This document shows positions 1-30,489 of a stretch of 64,000 nucleotides of DNA, piece by piece. A program made the position numbers and the translations under genes. Each line of letters opens with the position of its first letter. Within the stretch, counting starts at the first letter, position 1. The notes beneath the pieces were generated by a model. It worked only from the letters and a program-made list of their open reading frames with translations, had not been told where the DNA came from and did not search any database. Source of the stretch: Dendrophyllia cribrosa (lineage: Eukaryota > Cnidaria > Anthozoa > Scleractinia > Dendrophylliidae); the NCBI GenBank assembly GCA_024195265.1, contig JAJLRJ010000007.1:13330328-13394327 (forward strand), given 5' to 3'.

Positions 1-360
1 ACGGAGTACGTTGGGTACGAAATGACCAAAATATACACCTGCGAAAAGTATGCTTATAAATATTCTTTTTTAGCTATAGCGTAACCTGTTTGCTTCACAA
101 CTGGCTACGACAGACTGCGATGCATGCTGCTTTATTCAGTCCTTTTACACAAATCTTGAGACATGTGCATCTGCGTTAAGCACATGCAAGAGGCAAATAC
201 TTTAGAATGTCTAAACCAATCCCTACATTTACTACATTACTCCCTCCTTCCTTTCATAGCCGCGAAAAAAAAAATACTCAAACCTCTTATTCAACGTCGT
301 TTCCCGGTAAACCAAAGAGGGAAACCAACTCGGCGAAGAGGTTTATATTAAAAAGAATGT
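1..360. other. Left edge, no gene seen
   Basis: No reading frame with recognisable protein similarity and no clear repeat structure was found. Short open frames here have no codon or motif support. Confidence 0.5.
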
Positions 361-500
361 GACCATCGCAATTTTACAGTTGAACCTGAAAAGAAAAGCA
401 TTCAGGACTCGACGGCATTCGAGCCCATGACCTTTGCGATTCCGGTGCAAGTGCTCTACCACTGACCTACAAGGCAAGATAGGAGCAGCTTGGTAAATTG
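361..500 (-). repeat. tRNA-derived SINE-like fragment
   Basis: Read on the minus strand, this holds a tRNA-like A box (TAGGTCAGTGGTAGAGCA) followed about 30 bases later by a B-box-like block (GGGCTCGAATGCC), the internal RNA polymerase III promoter layout of tRNA genes and tRNA-derived SINEs. It does not close into a clean cloverleaf by eye, so a SINE head is preferred to a functional tRNA. It lies just upstream of the first exon of the plexin-domain gene. Confidence 0.5.
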
Positions 501-615
501 TGACTTTCATTAGAGACTGCCGATCAGTTATAGGTCTTGGCACTAATAGTACCAAACTAATTTGCATTTCACATTTTACTGTATTTTCCTTATTGGGAAT
601 CAAAACGTGGCCAAG

Positions 616-20020
<19,405 letters not shown>

Positions 20021-20516
20021 CAAGCAACATCTATCTAGGAGCTGTTAAAGAAAGTACCCAGAGATGTACGGGAATAGTGGCCCAACGAACTCTTTTTTAA
20101 CAACTTAACAATAAGCATCTACCTAAGAAATTACATAGAGATGTACTGAAATAGTGGCGCGGCTAACTCTTTTGTGTTTCCAATTTCTTGATTTAAGAAA
20201 AACATCTACCAAGGAGCTGTTTAAAAAAGTACCTAGAGATGTACGGAAATAGTGGCCCAACAAACGTTTCTGTAAAAGTTCGTGATTAACGAAAAACATC
20301 CACCTAGGAGCTGTTTAAAAAGTACCTAGAGACGTACTGAAATACAGTGAAATCTCTCTAAGGGTGACACGCTTGGGACCAGCTTCGGCTGCCTGCCCCG
20401 CCTTACAGAGAGTTGATGTAAGCTGTAAAGCTGACACTAGAAATCTGTGTCATTTTCTATTCATTTAATTTCCATACCCACAATTTCCTGATAATGGTCG
20501 CTAATGCCAATATGAG

Positions 20517-21915
20517 GGGAGTATCTAATCTGCGCGTGTCGCGGGTCGCCAGTAAATTGCGCGGGTCGCAAGTAAAGTGCGCGGGTCGCGGGTACATTGC
20601 GCGGGTCGGCAAAGAGCGAAGCAACTAGTGAGCAGCACTTTCAAACTTAAGTTTGTAAAAACTGATTTATTTTCTCCTACGCGTTTCGTCCGACTATCAC
20701 GGACTTAATGAGGGAGTTTTACAAGTAACAGTCACATGCTTACATTTATACCTAACGTAAACCATAGAATTTTTCGGATTTTCGTATAGGAATCAAGCTT
20801 AATGTTTTCGCAAATCGTGACTAAGATGTAACAAATGTATGACACTAAGTATTTATGACATTGCATTATGCGTGACGTATTTATTTTTGGAGAGCACAGA
20901 TTTAGTACAGACGTTAGTTCTGTGCTAACACGTTCTAAGGTCTTCTAAGCTTGACGTCCGTCAGTGGCTTTTTGTCCCTCTGCCTTCAACTATTGTTTTC
21001 CCCTGCTTAAAAAGTCGTTTCAAACCAGAAAAGAAAACATTTGACGTCGTAATGAGAAGAACAGCGCGAGAGTTTTTAATAGGCCTGTCTTGTTAGATGG
21101 TGGTCCCTTTGCACAACGCGCCAAATGAGGCGATCCAGACTCTCTAAGGATATTTGTCGTTAGCAGTTAGACATTCCGCCGCTTTCGTTCGTAAGTTCCG
21201 GGATGCTTCAGGAAAGTTTTTGTTTATGTAAACCTAAAACAGACGCCAGGTAAAATAACTGTTTCTGTTAAAGGACTATACGTTTCCTTACGAGCAAAAT
21301 TTTGTGACTGAAACAATGTTTTATTTCTGTCCCAATACAATCTGCTTAAATAAAACTCCAGTTTGGACAAATCTGAAGCCTCCTGGAGAGATCGAAACGG
21401 AAACCACAATTGATTGTAAACAAGTTAAAACAGGAGGGTTTGCCAATAGCTGAACAAGTGATCAAGTGTTAATTTTCTAACTATAGGCGAATCTTTGTTT
21501 AGCATGATTACCTCATTAGCATATGCGCCTCATTCTCTCACCTACAATCTCAGCCATAAATCATTGGAACACTTGACCATTTATAATGCTGTACCCCGTT
21601 CCGTTCTATTCCGTTGCTTTCCCCGTTCCGTTCCGTTCCGGGGATTTTCAACCAGAACTCAAAACACGAACGGTTTTCAACTTTGATAAAATTCGTATCA
21701 TGAAGCAAAATGTAAACAATGACGCCTGTAAAGATTCGCCTATAGCGAGTTAGTGATGTAATGACTTCTTTCTTTGCCTTTTACCACTCATCGGAGTACA
21801 TGTTATTGTTTTCATGAACAATAGTAAATGGGGAAAACGTTTGCAGTGTTTATTCGCGCAATTGACCCGCGCAATTTACTCGCGACCCGCGACGCGCGCA
21901 GATTAGATACTCTCC
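20517..21915. mobile_element. hAT-like non-autonomous element, 1.4 kb, 8-bp target duplication
   Basis: The left end GGGAGTATCTAATCTGCGCG matches the reverse complement of the right end over about 50 bases. AATATGAG is duplicated at 20509-20516 and 21916-21923, an 8-bp duplication as in hAT transposons. Subterminal repeats of GCGCGGGTCGCRAGTAAA occur near the left end. No transposase is visible. Confidence 0.8.
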
Positions 21916-22146
21916 AATATGAGAGACTTCACAGCAATAAAATTTACAGGGATTTTGTTATCTCTTTTCAGGATCATTCGTGATATATTAGTTTCATTTA
22001 TTTAAAAAGATGTAATGGAAAAAGTTTATTATTTATCGAGTGTTATCCAAGCTGATGCAAGGCTGACATTAAAACAAAATAGCTTTTCGTTTTAGCCAAT
22101 CGAGAATACAACAGAAAAAATTTATTTGCTGTCAATAACGTGATAT

Positions 22147-22525
22147 TAGGGAGCTTAAGCAACTACGACGGCAACGCCAAGGAAAACGTCAAGTGAAAAA
22201 AGGATTCGCGCTATTTTAAACTACTTTGCAGTTGTTCCAATTTGTTAAGTTTGTCTAATGTTACTGGATTATCCAGGAGCTGAATTTGAAGGGACGGCTT
22301 TCCAGTTCAAATGGAGAAAGGAAAATTAACCGTCGTGTGTTCACGTTCTTCACAAAACCTACAATTTGATCATTTGACGTTGTTGTTTTGCAGGGAACGG
22401 CAAAGAAATGTACAAAAATGTAAAACGCACGTGCGGCGGCATTGTTTTCGCTCATTAACCCTATTGTTTTGTGCCGTTCTCGCTGCCGTCACCGTCATGG
22501 CTGCGTGATCATGCTTAACTTATTA
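22147..22525. mobile_element. MITE with GGGAGCTTAAGCAAC-type ends
   Basis: The left end TTAGGGAGCTTAAGCAACTA with ACGACGGCAACG is matched imperfectly, in reverse complement, by CTGCCGTCACCGTCATGGCT and ATGCTTAACT at the right. It ends about 60 bases from the stop codon of the first TRIM gene. Confidence 0.5.
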
Positions 22526-22582
22526 CTGGCCTGGCACAATGTATTTTTAGTCTTTCCTTATTGTTATTGTATTATGCCCAGC

Positions 22583-24775
22583 TCATTTCAGGATGAAAAC
22601 TTTTCTTGCTTTCAAGTCGCATATGCAAATACGACCGTCAGGCATTATGGTTATACCACGAGGTTCTTCCAGCCCACCGACAGTTTTCCCAGTGAAGCGA
22701 CCTTCAATGGTGAACTGTTTCACCTGACCACTGCCCCTGTCACTGACAAAAACATTTCCATGTTTGTCTATACACAACCCCCTAGGCTCTGTAAACTGTC
22801 CATCTGCTACGCCTTTTTTTCCAATCTTGCGCAAAAACATCCCCGAAGAATCAAATATTTTTAAACAACAGCTCGCAGTGTCACACACAAAAAACATGTT
22901 CCTTGAAAAGGCAAGACCCAAGGGTCGGTTCAGTTTTTCCGGGCCGCTATCTCCAAACTTGAACAGAGGTACACCATCTTTTGTCAATACTTGAACTCGT
23001 TTGTTGTTATACTCAGATACAACCACGTGTCCTTGATCATCCATACAAACACCAGCCGGACTCTTAAACTCTCCGTCTCCTGTCCCATACCGCCCAAAGC
23101 TGAGTACAAATTTCCCCGTGTGAACATTGAATTGCTGTATTCGGTGATTCAATTCATCTGTCACCAGAATCTCGTCATCGTTTATGAAGGTCACGTGAGA
23201 TGGGCGATTCAGAGCTCCAGGATTATCTCCATGGTAACCAAGTTGTCGCACGAACTTTCCTTCTTTATCCAATATCAGAATACGCTGCTTCTCACGGTCT
23301 GCTACGGCCATTAATCCTTCACTGTTCACAGCAATCCCAGTCGGCCATTCTAGAGCTTCCTTTTTTAAGTCCCACTCGCCTACAAGTTCAAGCCGTCGTT
23401 CCTTCACCTCGATAGTGAAAGGATTCTGAGCAAGGTTTTCGTCGTTTATAGTTGCGAAGATTTCGTAGGCACCGGGCAGTTTAGGAACAAATTTCACCTG
23501 GAAATTTCCGCCTGATTCTTCGTTGATCATCAAACTTGCAAGTTGGTCAGCTGGCACCACCAGAACTTCAATTTTATCTTCATGTTGTGTGTTACTGATT
23601 TGTCCTTCGTGTGTTTTTGGACAAATCGAAATCTCTGCTTCAACGCCAGCTTGAAAGTTTTGATCCAGTCCTTCCACAACTGAACTATTTGGGTCCGTTT
23701 CGCTTATGAACCCAAGGTTCGCATTATCTGGTTTGCAAGCGGAAATGAACTTTATAAACGGCCCAACCGGAAGTGCTGGGAGTGCAGCTTTACCGAGCTC
23801 CTCAAATCGCTCTTCTAAATTTCTCTCGTTTTGCATTATATTTGCACTCGAACTTCTCTGAATCAGCTCATTGGCAAACTCTGCTGCTTGGTTGATCTGT
23901 TTCGCTAACAGCTGCACTTGGTTAATTGCGGCGTCTAGTTTCTTCATTCTTGACGCGCATGTGTTCTCGAGGGCAGTAATTGCCTTGTCCGCGCGTTCGG
24001 CAATCGCAGCGATCATTTGTTCGGCTGCTTGAGACACTTTCCGTTTAGCAGCGGTGAGGTTAGCTTTAAGATTAACAGCTGTTTCCTCACATTGGCGAAT
24101 CACATCGCTGCAAACTTCTTTCTTTTCCTTCATCAGTTCGACTCCTGCCAAAATGTTGGCTCTTTCGTCATCTGCAGCCTTTTCAAGCGGCTCAATGTCA
24201 TGGTTCTTGTGATCCGTGACGATGCAAATTTGACAAATGCAAGTTTGACAGGCACGACAGTAAAATCTCGTTACCTCTCTCTCGTGGTACTTCTCTGCAC
24301 AAAATGCTTTCCTTTTTAGCAAGGCCTCGTAATCTTCTGCTTGAAACTGTCCCACTGGGGTCACCTTGTGTTCTTGGAACGCGGCCGTTTTAAACAGCTC
24401 GTGAGCGTTTACACAGTCACTACACAGCAACTTCTCGCAGTCAAAGCAATAACTAATTTCAGCGCTCTTTTTTTTGCAAAGTCCGCAACTGATCTCACTT
24501 CCATCACCACTTTGTTGGACAGCGAGAAGACCGAGCAAGCCATTGTGATGAAAACTGGTCGGCAGCTGATCGAATCGGTTTCCTTCGGGGATGTCGATTT
24601 GTGCCTGGCACTCGGGGCAGTGAAACCGACCTCCCCTCTGACTCAGAAGCGCGTGTTTTTTCAAACATTCGCAGCAGAACGTGTGAAGACAGGCTATGGT
24701 CTTCGGCTCAGTAAAAGCATCCAAGCATATCGAACATTCAACATGCTTTTCGAGGCTTTTCAGCAGAGAGTCCAT
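22583..24775 (-). CDS. TRIM-NHL protein (RING, two B-boxes, coiled coil, filamin, NHL), copy 1
   Basis: Intronless frame of 730 aa, a probable E3 ubiquitin ligase of the TRIM2/3/71 architecture. A C3HC4 RING has C14, C17, C29, H31, C34, C37, C53 and C56. B-box 1 begins at C97 and B-box 2 near residue 165 (YCRACQTCICQIC). A coiled coil spans about 205-330, and a filamin/ABP280-type immunoglobulin domain about 355-460 (KFVPKLPGAYEIFATI). About six NHL repeats run to the end (PTGIAVNSEG, PSHVTF, SPAGVCMDDQGHVVVSEYNN, EPRGLCIDKHGNVFVSDRGS). The ATG is the first in frame and starts directly before the RING. All metal ligands are present and no break is seen. The gene is paralogous to 33052-35253 on the same strand. 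Substrates cannot be inferred. NHL domains in this class often bind RNA or proteins. Confidence 0.92.
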   Translation of the reverse strand: MDSLLKSLEKHVECSICLDAFTEPKTIACLHTFCCECLKKHALLSQRGGRFHCPECQAQIDIPEGNRFDQLPTSFHHNGLLGLLAVQQSGDGSEISCGLCKKKSAEISYCFDCEKLLCSDCVNAHELFKTAAFQEHKVTPVGQFQAEDYEALLKRKAFCAEKYHEREVTRFYCRACQTCICQICIVTDHKNHDIEPLEKAADDERANILAGVELMKEKKEVCSDVIRQCEETAVNLKANLTAAKRKVSQAAEQMIAAIAERADKAITALENTCASRMKKLDAAINQVQLLAKQINQAAEFANELIQRSSSANIMQNERNLEERFEELGKAALPALPVGPFIKFISACKPDNANLGFISETDPNSSVVEGLDQNFQAGVEAEISICPKTHEGQISNTQHEDKIEVLVVPADQLASLMINEESGGNFQVKFVPKLPGAYEIFATINDENLAQNPFTIEVKERRLELVGEWDLKKEALEWPTGIAVNSEGLMAVADREKQRILILDKEGKFVRQLGYHGDNPGALNRPSHVTFINDDEILVTDELNHRIQQFNVHTGKFVLSFGRYGTGDGEFKSPAGVCMDDQGHVVVSEYNNKRVQVLTKDGVPLFKFGDSGPEKLNRPLGLAFSRNMFFVCDTASCCLKIFDSSGMFLRKIGKKGVADGQFTEPRGLCIDKHGNVFVSDRGSGQVKQFTIEGRFTGKTVGGLEEPRGITIMPDGRICICDLKARKVFILK

Positions 24776-24829
24776 CGCTACTGCAGCGCAGATTGAGAGC
24801 GGAAAGAGAGCAACTGTAGGATTTATTGT

Positions 24830-25010
24830 TTATTTTTTAGATCGGTTTTTCGGTTTTGTACCCAAAATTATTGGTTTTTCGGGTTTGAACACGGTTGCGG
24901 TTTTCAATTGTTTTCCTTTTTTACCATTCGGGTTTCAGTTTTTATCAATAGGAGAAGCGGATTTTCGGTTTTGGTTTTTCGCTTGCCTAGTTCCTCCACG
25001 TTGATTCACC
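24830..25010. repeat. CGGTTTT-rich low-complexity sequence
   Basis: Repeated CGGTTTTTCGGTTTT-like words. The AAACCG-type vocabulary resembles the MITE at 41833-42328, so this may be a decayed relative. No gene seen. Confidence 0.35.
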
Positions 25011-25149
25011 TGGTGAATATGAATTTTTACCACAATTGCCGGTAATCTCGCAATCTGATTGGTCGATGCGGGTGGTAAATGAGAGTGCAGACAACGGTGC
25101 TGACGCTAACATCACGCAATTTCTAAATATTGTGGTAAAAAAAAACAGA

Positions 25150-25316
25150 TTTCCCCCGGTTTCCCGTGGTGTAGACTCTTATTTACCACGATTTACGTCA
25201 TCACATGGACAAAATTTGTTGCCGACTCACTCGGCTGCACCCCGTGACCATGACCATGTGATGACGTAAATCGTGGTAAATAAGAGTCCACACCACGGAA
25301 GACCGGTGGAAATTTG
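25150..25316. mobile_element. Foldback MITE, about 60-bp arms
   Basis: The block CGTGGTGTAGACTCTTATTT, continuing through CCACGATTTACGTCATCACA, is reverse-complemented on the right side with a few mismatches. Confidence 0.8.
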
Positions 25317-25359
25317 CTAAATAGAAGGTACGATTAATCTCTCATTTTACTATTTAAAT

Positions 25360-26653
25360 GTATTAAGGAAAATGGACCCAGCTATATCTGCAATATTCTT
25401 GAGCGTCGTAAGTCTCATTACAATTTAAGGAATACGGATTGTAAATTTGTTCAGCCTTCCTACAATAATCGTTTTTATCATAATTCTTTTACTTATAAGT
25501 TGTCACATTTATGGAATCAGCTTCCTCTTTATATTAAACAATCGCCCAATTTGAGCCATTTTCGCAAAAAAATTGACAAGATAATTTGACTTTTTTTAAC
25601 CTAAAGGCAAGCTGTAAATATAACTATTGTCTATCATAGGGATTTTAGCGTCATATTTTTAATATTGGGGTGGTATCATAATTTATTTATATTACTGAAC
25701 TTGGTAATAATAATATTTATTGCTTATATTGTGCATTTTAACATTGGGATATGATCAAATGCGCATTACACAACGCTAAAAATAATTATATACAAATAAT
25801 AAAAAGTCCTATTAATAGTTTGATGAAGATAAAATCTAAATATATGAAACCATCCCCTCCATACTATGAATTAATTCAAACCATAGGCCTCTCTAAAATA
25901 ATTGGCAGATTGTTCCAGATCTTTGGAGTAGCTGCTGTAAATGATTTGTCCCCAAGCCACGTTTGAAAGTTTTGAACTTTCCTGACGATTGACCGTTTAA
26001 TAATTTGTGTAGTCATCTTAAGATTTGATTCAAACCACGATCCAAGGTTACGAACAGCGGAGCTTACTATTGGAACTGATGCTTGACCAATATTCAGGTT
26101 TTTGATGTTCACTTTATCCAGTTGTTGTCAAGTACCAATTAAGATGATCTCTGTTTTGTCTTCTGATTAAGCTTTAGCTGGTCTACCGCCATCCATGTTC
26201 GAACTTGGGATTGTATATTTACATTTTGTAGTATTTTACACTGTTAACGTGTAATACACCTTATTAAAAAATGGCTGGCAATTTATTATTCTTTTATATG
26301 CATGTTAATTGGCCCTCTTTGCCTCATTTTTTTGGGAAAATTCTTTTGTATTTTGCACACATGCTCACGAGGCAACAAGGACTAATTGACTTACATTTAA
26401 AAGAATAAAAAATTGCCAGCCAGTTTTGAATAAGGTGTATATCATTTACATATTTTCACTCATATTTATATTTTAATATTCTTAATATATTTCATTTTTA
26501 ATTAATATTTACCTAAATCAGTTCCTTTGATTGTTTTTTGTAAATTAAGTTACTCCTACTTATTGTCATGCTTTTACACACGAGCCTGATATGAACATGA
26601 TATGGAGGGCAACCTCATCTCACGCTTTAACAGTAATAAATTGATTGATTGAT
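25360..26653. pseudogene. Two opposed LINE fragments and a LINE tail
   Basis: Plus strand 25370-25590 codes a decayed LINE reverse-transcriptase C-terminus (SHYNLRNTDCKFVQPS, LSHLWNQLPLYIK). Minus strand 26220-25870 codes another (MAVDQLKLNQKTEI, VRNLGSWFESNLKM, TPKIWNNLP) with frameshifts and an internal deletion. A 3' tail with (TTGA)n ends at 26653, directly before the DIRS remnant. A palindromic MITE (26247-26442) is embedded. All copies are dead. Confidence 0.7.
26247..26442. mobile_element. Palindromic MITE, family copy 1
   Basis: The ends ACACCTTATTAAAAAATGGC and TTGAATAAGGTGT are inverted. The arms contain TTATTCTTTTATAT and continue to a loop at about 26335. Relatives lie at 31741-31930 and 52692-52870. 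Confidence 0.85.
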
Positions 26654-27560
26654 CAGTGATTGTTTTTGGGATCTTGGAATGACCCAATTCCATGGAGAGA
26701 TGACCGACACATCCGAGTCAGTATCGGTTGCCACAGACGCTTCGGGCTCCGGATGGGGTGGCACTCTTCTTGGAGAGGTTACCAGGACGACCTCTTTTTA
26801 CTGGTCTCCAGAGGAACGGTCTTTTGACATTGCAACGCGGGAGGCTATGGCTTTGCAGAAAACCTTAAATTCATTTTCAGGCGCCATAACGAATACTTGG
26901 ATGGAGGTACTTGTCGATAATCAAGGCGGGCGAAGTATTAACCTCAATAATGCTTTGAAGAGCCTTTTCTTTACAACGGTGAAGCTGGGTATCTCCTTGA
27001 AACTGTCATACATACCAACTGACGCGAACCCGACCGATGACCCATCGCGCCGTCTCTCGAGTCTTGACACTATCGGAGCAGGTGCAGACACACTTGGAGG
27101 TAGCGCTGGCCATATCTGTGACCTGATGGATTTGGACTCGAATACTATGTGTGATCTGTTGGGTAACCCTTTGCCCCGTTTTACACCCTCGCCATCCCCA
27201 GGTTCAAGCAGGGTTAACCTTTTTGCGCAGAACCTATCACTATCGAAAACGCTTTTAGAACGCCCTTACATTTTCCCTCCTCTTGGTTTGGTTGGGCCAG
27301 TACTACGTTTTCTCAGGGCTCATCGAAAATCTTGCACCATGGTCACGCTGGATGTTTACCCTGAAGTATTGGTGGCCGATTATTCAAAGATGCTCAACCT
27401 CAAGTCCCTCAAGCTAGCGCATAAAAATGACACTAACACCCTCCAGCTGCCTTCGAAGGGAGGCTGGATACACCACCCTGGCATTCCAGGGGACTTCTGG
27501 ACTTTCGCTATTGTGTTTTAAAGGAACTGTACACGAGTAGATTGACCATGGATGACGATG
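26649..27560 (+). pseudogene. DIRS-like retroelement: RNase H domain and C-terminus, 5' truncated
   Basis: An open frame of 290 codons carries an RNase H core: ATDASGSGWGG, a later EAMALQKTL helix, VDNQGG, and IPTDANPTDDPSRR near the domain end. This matches the RNase H region of DIRS-type tyrosine-recombinase retrotransposons. The reverse transcriptase that should precede it is absent, since LINE-tail sequence abuts the start. The matching recombinase lies at 29518-30480, beyond a 2-kb LINE insertion. Family placement is from motifs. The copy cannot be autonomous. Confidence 0.7.
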
Positions 27561-27857
27561 TATTTCTCCTTAAGTAATAACCACACGTGACGTCATGATT
27601 ACTCAGGTGGCAGTATATTTTCTTTTGTACGATTTTACCACTCAGAAACTACCAATTGTGGCAAAGTTGTTTACACTTTCTGTGAGATGCCCCCAGTGAG
27701 GCCAGGCAAATGATAGTGATTATATTTCCGTTTTTGCCAAAAATGTGGCTACCGCAGAAAGGTGCTTGTCGAGAGCCAAGCTACACACACAGACATCAAC
27801 TTGGACAGTATTGACAGCCGACTCAGCCAGCTTACTATGTTTGACCAAGCGACTAGC

Positions 27858-28516
27858 TCCCGGGGGAGGGGTATATTATGGGCTATACGGGGATGCTCCG
27901 CCCGAAAGGGGTACCTTTTTGAGGCTGGAGGTATATGAAAGGGTCGGGATTTCACGAGTTGAAGTATGTGAAAGGGTAGGGATTTCACGAAGAATAGGAA
28001 ATGGTAGCGAAAACACGAGTTGAAGCATAAAAAAGGTAGGGAAAACTGCAATTTAAGTATTATAAAAAGGGCCTTTCAAAATATATCAAACAGACACACG
28101 CAAAGGCTATATGAAGGGGGTACCATTTTCAACGAAAGGTGTATGAAAGGAACTTCAAGAACTTTTAACATTAAATTTAACACAAAGAGGGCTAAGAATA
28201 CCTTTTTTAATGCAAAATGCCATCTTGTAAATAGTTTTAAAGCCTAGGACTTTTGAACAATTTTGTGAATTTTAACTAGTGATAAGTTTTTAATTGTAAA
28301 TATTATTGTTATTATTATTATAGTTTATCATTGTTTTATTATTGTAAACATTATAGGACATAATTCAGCCTATTGGCTGCGACGTTTTTATATAAATAAA
28401 CTATCTATCTACAATGAAAGGTATATGAGGGGTACCTTTTCTGTCAAAAACAGTATATGAAAGGGTAAGGGTTTGGACCTTGGGGCGGAGCATCCCCGTA
28501 CAAAACTTTGTTGAGT

Positions 28517-28549
<33 letters not shown>

Positions 28550-28555
28550 GGACTA
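27858..28555. mobile_element. G/C-tract MITE, second copy, carrying a LINE tail
   Basis: It is homologous to 7187-7655: GGCTATACGGGGATGCTCCG at the left, GGGGCGGAGCATCCCCGTAC and a 30-C run (28518-28547) at the right. It is interrupted at 28149-28411. It appears to sit inside LINE sequence. Confidence 0.75.
28149..28411 (+). mobile_element. LINE 3' tail inserted in the MITE
   Basis: An AT-rich 3' untranslated tail ends in (CTAT)n. The MITE sequence AACGAAAGGTGTATGAAAGG before it is nearly repeated as AATGAAAGGTATATGAGGGG after it, an approximately 20-bp target duplication typical of target-primed LINE insertion. Confidence 0.75.
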
Positions 28556-29325
28556 CTTCCACTCCTGGATTTGTCACAATCGCAACGGCGACCACAAGAG
28601 ATGTGTGCCGTTTTCTGGTCTATAAAGACAAAAATGGGAAAACGCAGATTTACAAACTTAGGGCTATCTTCCATGCGAATGGACGGGATGGTAAACAGAA
28701 TAGGCGCTTAGCCTTGGGGAGCCCGGCGGCCGATACAACGGTGAAAGACCACCTTCGATTAGTCACCGCAGAGCAACTTCAAGCCATGTTTTCTGGATGT
28801 GAACTTGATTGGGACAAAATTTACAGCCTGCCTTTCCAAGTCGCGTTAGATACTTACACAAGAGATTTTCGGTATAAGCTTTTTAAAAATAGAATAATAT
28901 TTACTAATACAAAATTATGTAAGTTTGGGTTAGCCGATTCACCTTTGTGCACCTTCTGTGGCAAGGAAGACGAAACCCCCGAACATTTATTTATTTTGTG
29001 CAATTTTTCAAAGTGTTTTTGGCAGGAAATCTTTTGCTGGTTGGAATATCGTAACATTCACACCGCTGTTGACTTGACCATTCAAACCAATATTATGTTA
29101 TTAATGAACATTTTATTTCTCTTAATCACGTTATTCTTATAGCTAAACAAACTATTTTTCTTTGCCGTCGAAAGAATATCGCTCCAAATTTCAATATATT
29201 TCTTGCAAACCTTAAAAAAAATTGTTAAAATAGAAGAATTTATAGCTAAACAAAAAAACAAAATGAACCTACATCTTGAAAAATGGAAACTTTTCGTAGA
29301 ACTACTTCAGTAAAAAAAATGTTTG
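28556..29325 (+). pseudogene. L1/Tx1-like LINE, 3' end of ORF2
   Basis: A frame reads FRYKLFKNRIIFTNTKLCKF and LCTFCGKEDETPEHLFILC, the zinc-binding C-terminal region (zf-RVT) of L1/Tx1-type LINE polyproteins. After a frameshift near 29130 the end continues (AKQTIFLCRRKN, LEKWKLFVELLQ, stop). The upstream LINE part is truncated or lies before 27858. Not functional. Confidence 0.75.
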
Positions 29326-29517
29326 TATTTGTAGTAATAATTCCATTCTGTAATAACTATCATAACTTTCCTTTTTTTATTTATTTTATGTAGTTTTTCT
29401 TCTTTTCTTCATGTACGTATCTATGTATGTAGGTTGTATTGTATCGTATTATATTATATTGTATTGTATTGTATTATATCTCATTAAAATTTTTCAAATT
29501 AAAAAAAAACTTCAAGC

Positions 29518-30480
29518 CAGGACCACGCCTAAGCAAGCTACACCTTTCTTTGTCGATAAACTGGTGCAGCTATGGAGATACATTGACCGATGTATGTCCG
29601 CTCCTAAGGCGACGGGGCAACGGGGACCCAGCCTTTCATTTATGCAAGAGACCAGGCCTACTTTAAGGCAGTGTTCTTTAGCGGTAATCGTCCGGGGGAC
29701 ATGGGTCAAGTTAAGGTGCCTGAGATCCCGAGGTTTCCCAACGATGATGGCGGCTTACTTTTTAATCACGTATGGGAGAAGACGCTTCGTGACGGAGACT
29801 TTAACATGTTTGGAATCAGGCGAAACCCTCAAACTGTGATCTGTCCAGTTGAATGGATTGAACGCTATATGTCTCTTGCGAAGCAACTTAAAGAGTCTGA
29901 CCCACCCAGTTTGCATTGCGCGCTTCTCTTTTTGTTATGATACGGCTCTATTCCATATTTGGGCAAGCATATCACCTCTTGCACGAGTGAATTTCTCATC
30001 TACAATACAGTATGGATTTTCGGGGGCCCTGAAAAGTCTGAAAATGGCGGATGAACCAACGTAGGCGCGCAATGCAAACTGGGTGGGTCAGATTCTTTAA
30101 TGTTGACCTGACAACAGGTTACCTGTTTCGCCCGACGACGCCACAAGACGTTCCCTTTACGTCCTCGACTGCAGAGGCTCGCTTCAAAGTATACCTTAAA
30201 GGAATAGGCTCTGATTATGGGGAAAACTTACCTGGCTTCCGATCAGGATGTGTGATTACCCTCGCACTATCAGGCGCAGAATTCTCTGAAATAATGGATC
30301 ACGTAGGTTGGTACCGGCGACATACAACGCTCTATTATATGAAGTTGGGCAAAGTTTTAAACCCCTCTGGTGCTTCAGCGCGGCTTGCTGAGGGCCATTT
30401 AGATACTGTAGCTGACTAGCAGGCCGTCAATGAACTGAAGCGCTTTGCATGCGCCTTCCCACCGGACGACCCACTAAAAC
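29518..30480 (+). pseudogene. DIRS-like tyrosine recombinase, interrupted by a TTAA MITE
   Basis: Frames carry FFSGNRPGDMGQV, FNHVWEKTL and then GFRSGC, LALSGAEFSEIMDHVGW and a terminal LYYMKL. This is the tyrosine-recombinase layout with the first Arg, second Arg, Trp and candidate catalytic Tyr. A frameshift occurs near 29650, a 205-bp MITE splits the frame at 29892, and a TAG at 30417 replaces an expected sense codon. It pairs with the RNase H part at 26649-27560 as one broken element. The position three before the second Arg is Pro where the family usually has His. Confidence 0.7.
29892..30096. mobile_element. TTAA-flanked MITE inside the recombinase
   Basis: TTAA flanks both ends (29888-29891 and 30097-30100). 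Terminal inverted repeats of about 32 bases begin AGAGTCTGACCCACCCAGTT. TTAA duplication is typical of piggyBac and Kolobok elements. Counting one TTAA as the target, the host frame continues directly across. Confidence 0.9.
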
Positions 30481-30489
30481 GTGCTCGTG

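Noticed and set aside
22442..25004. Plus-strand frames opposite TRIM copy 1
   Set aside because: Shadows of the minus-strand TRIM coding sequence; the same shadows recur opposite copy 2.
27745..28023. Open frames crossing the MITE junction at 27858
   Set aside because: They join unrelated sequence and the MITE; no family match and no conserved frame.
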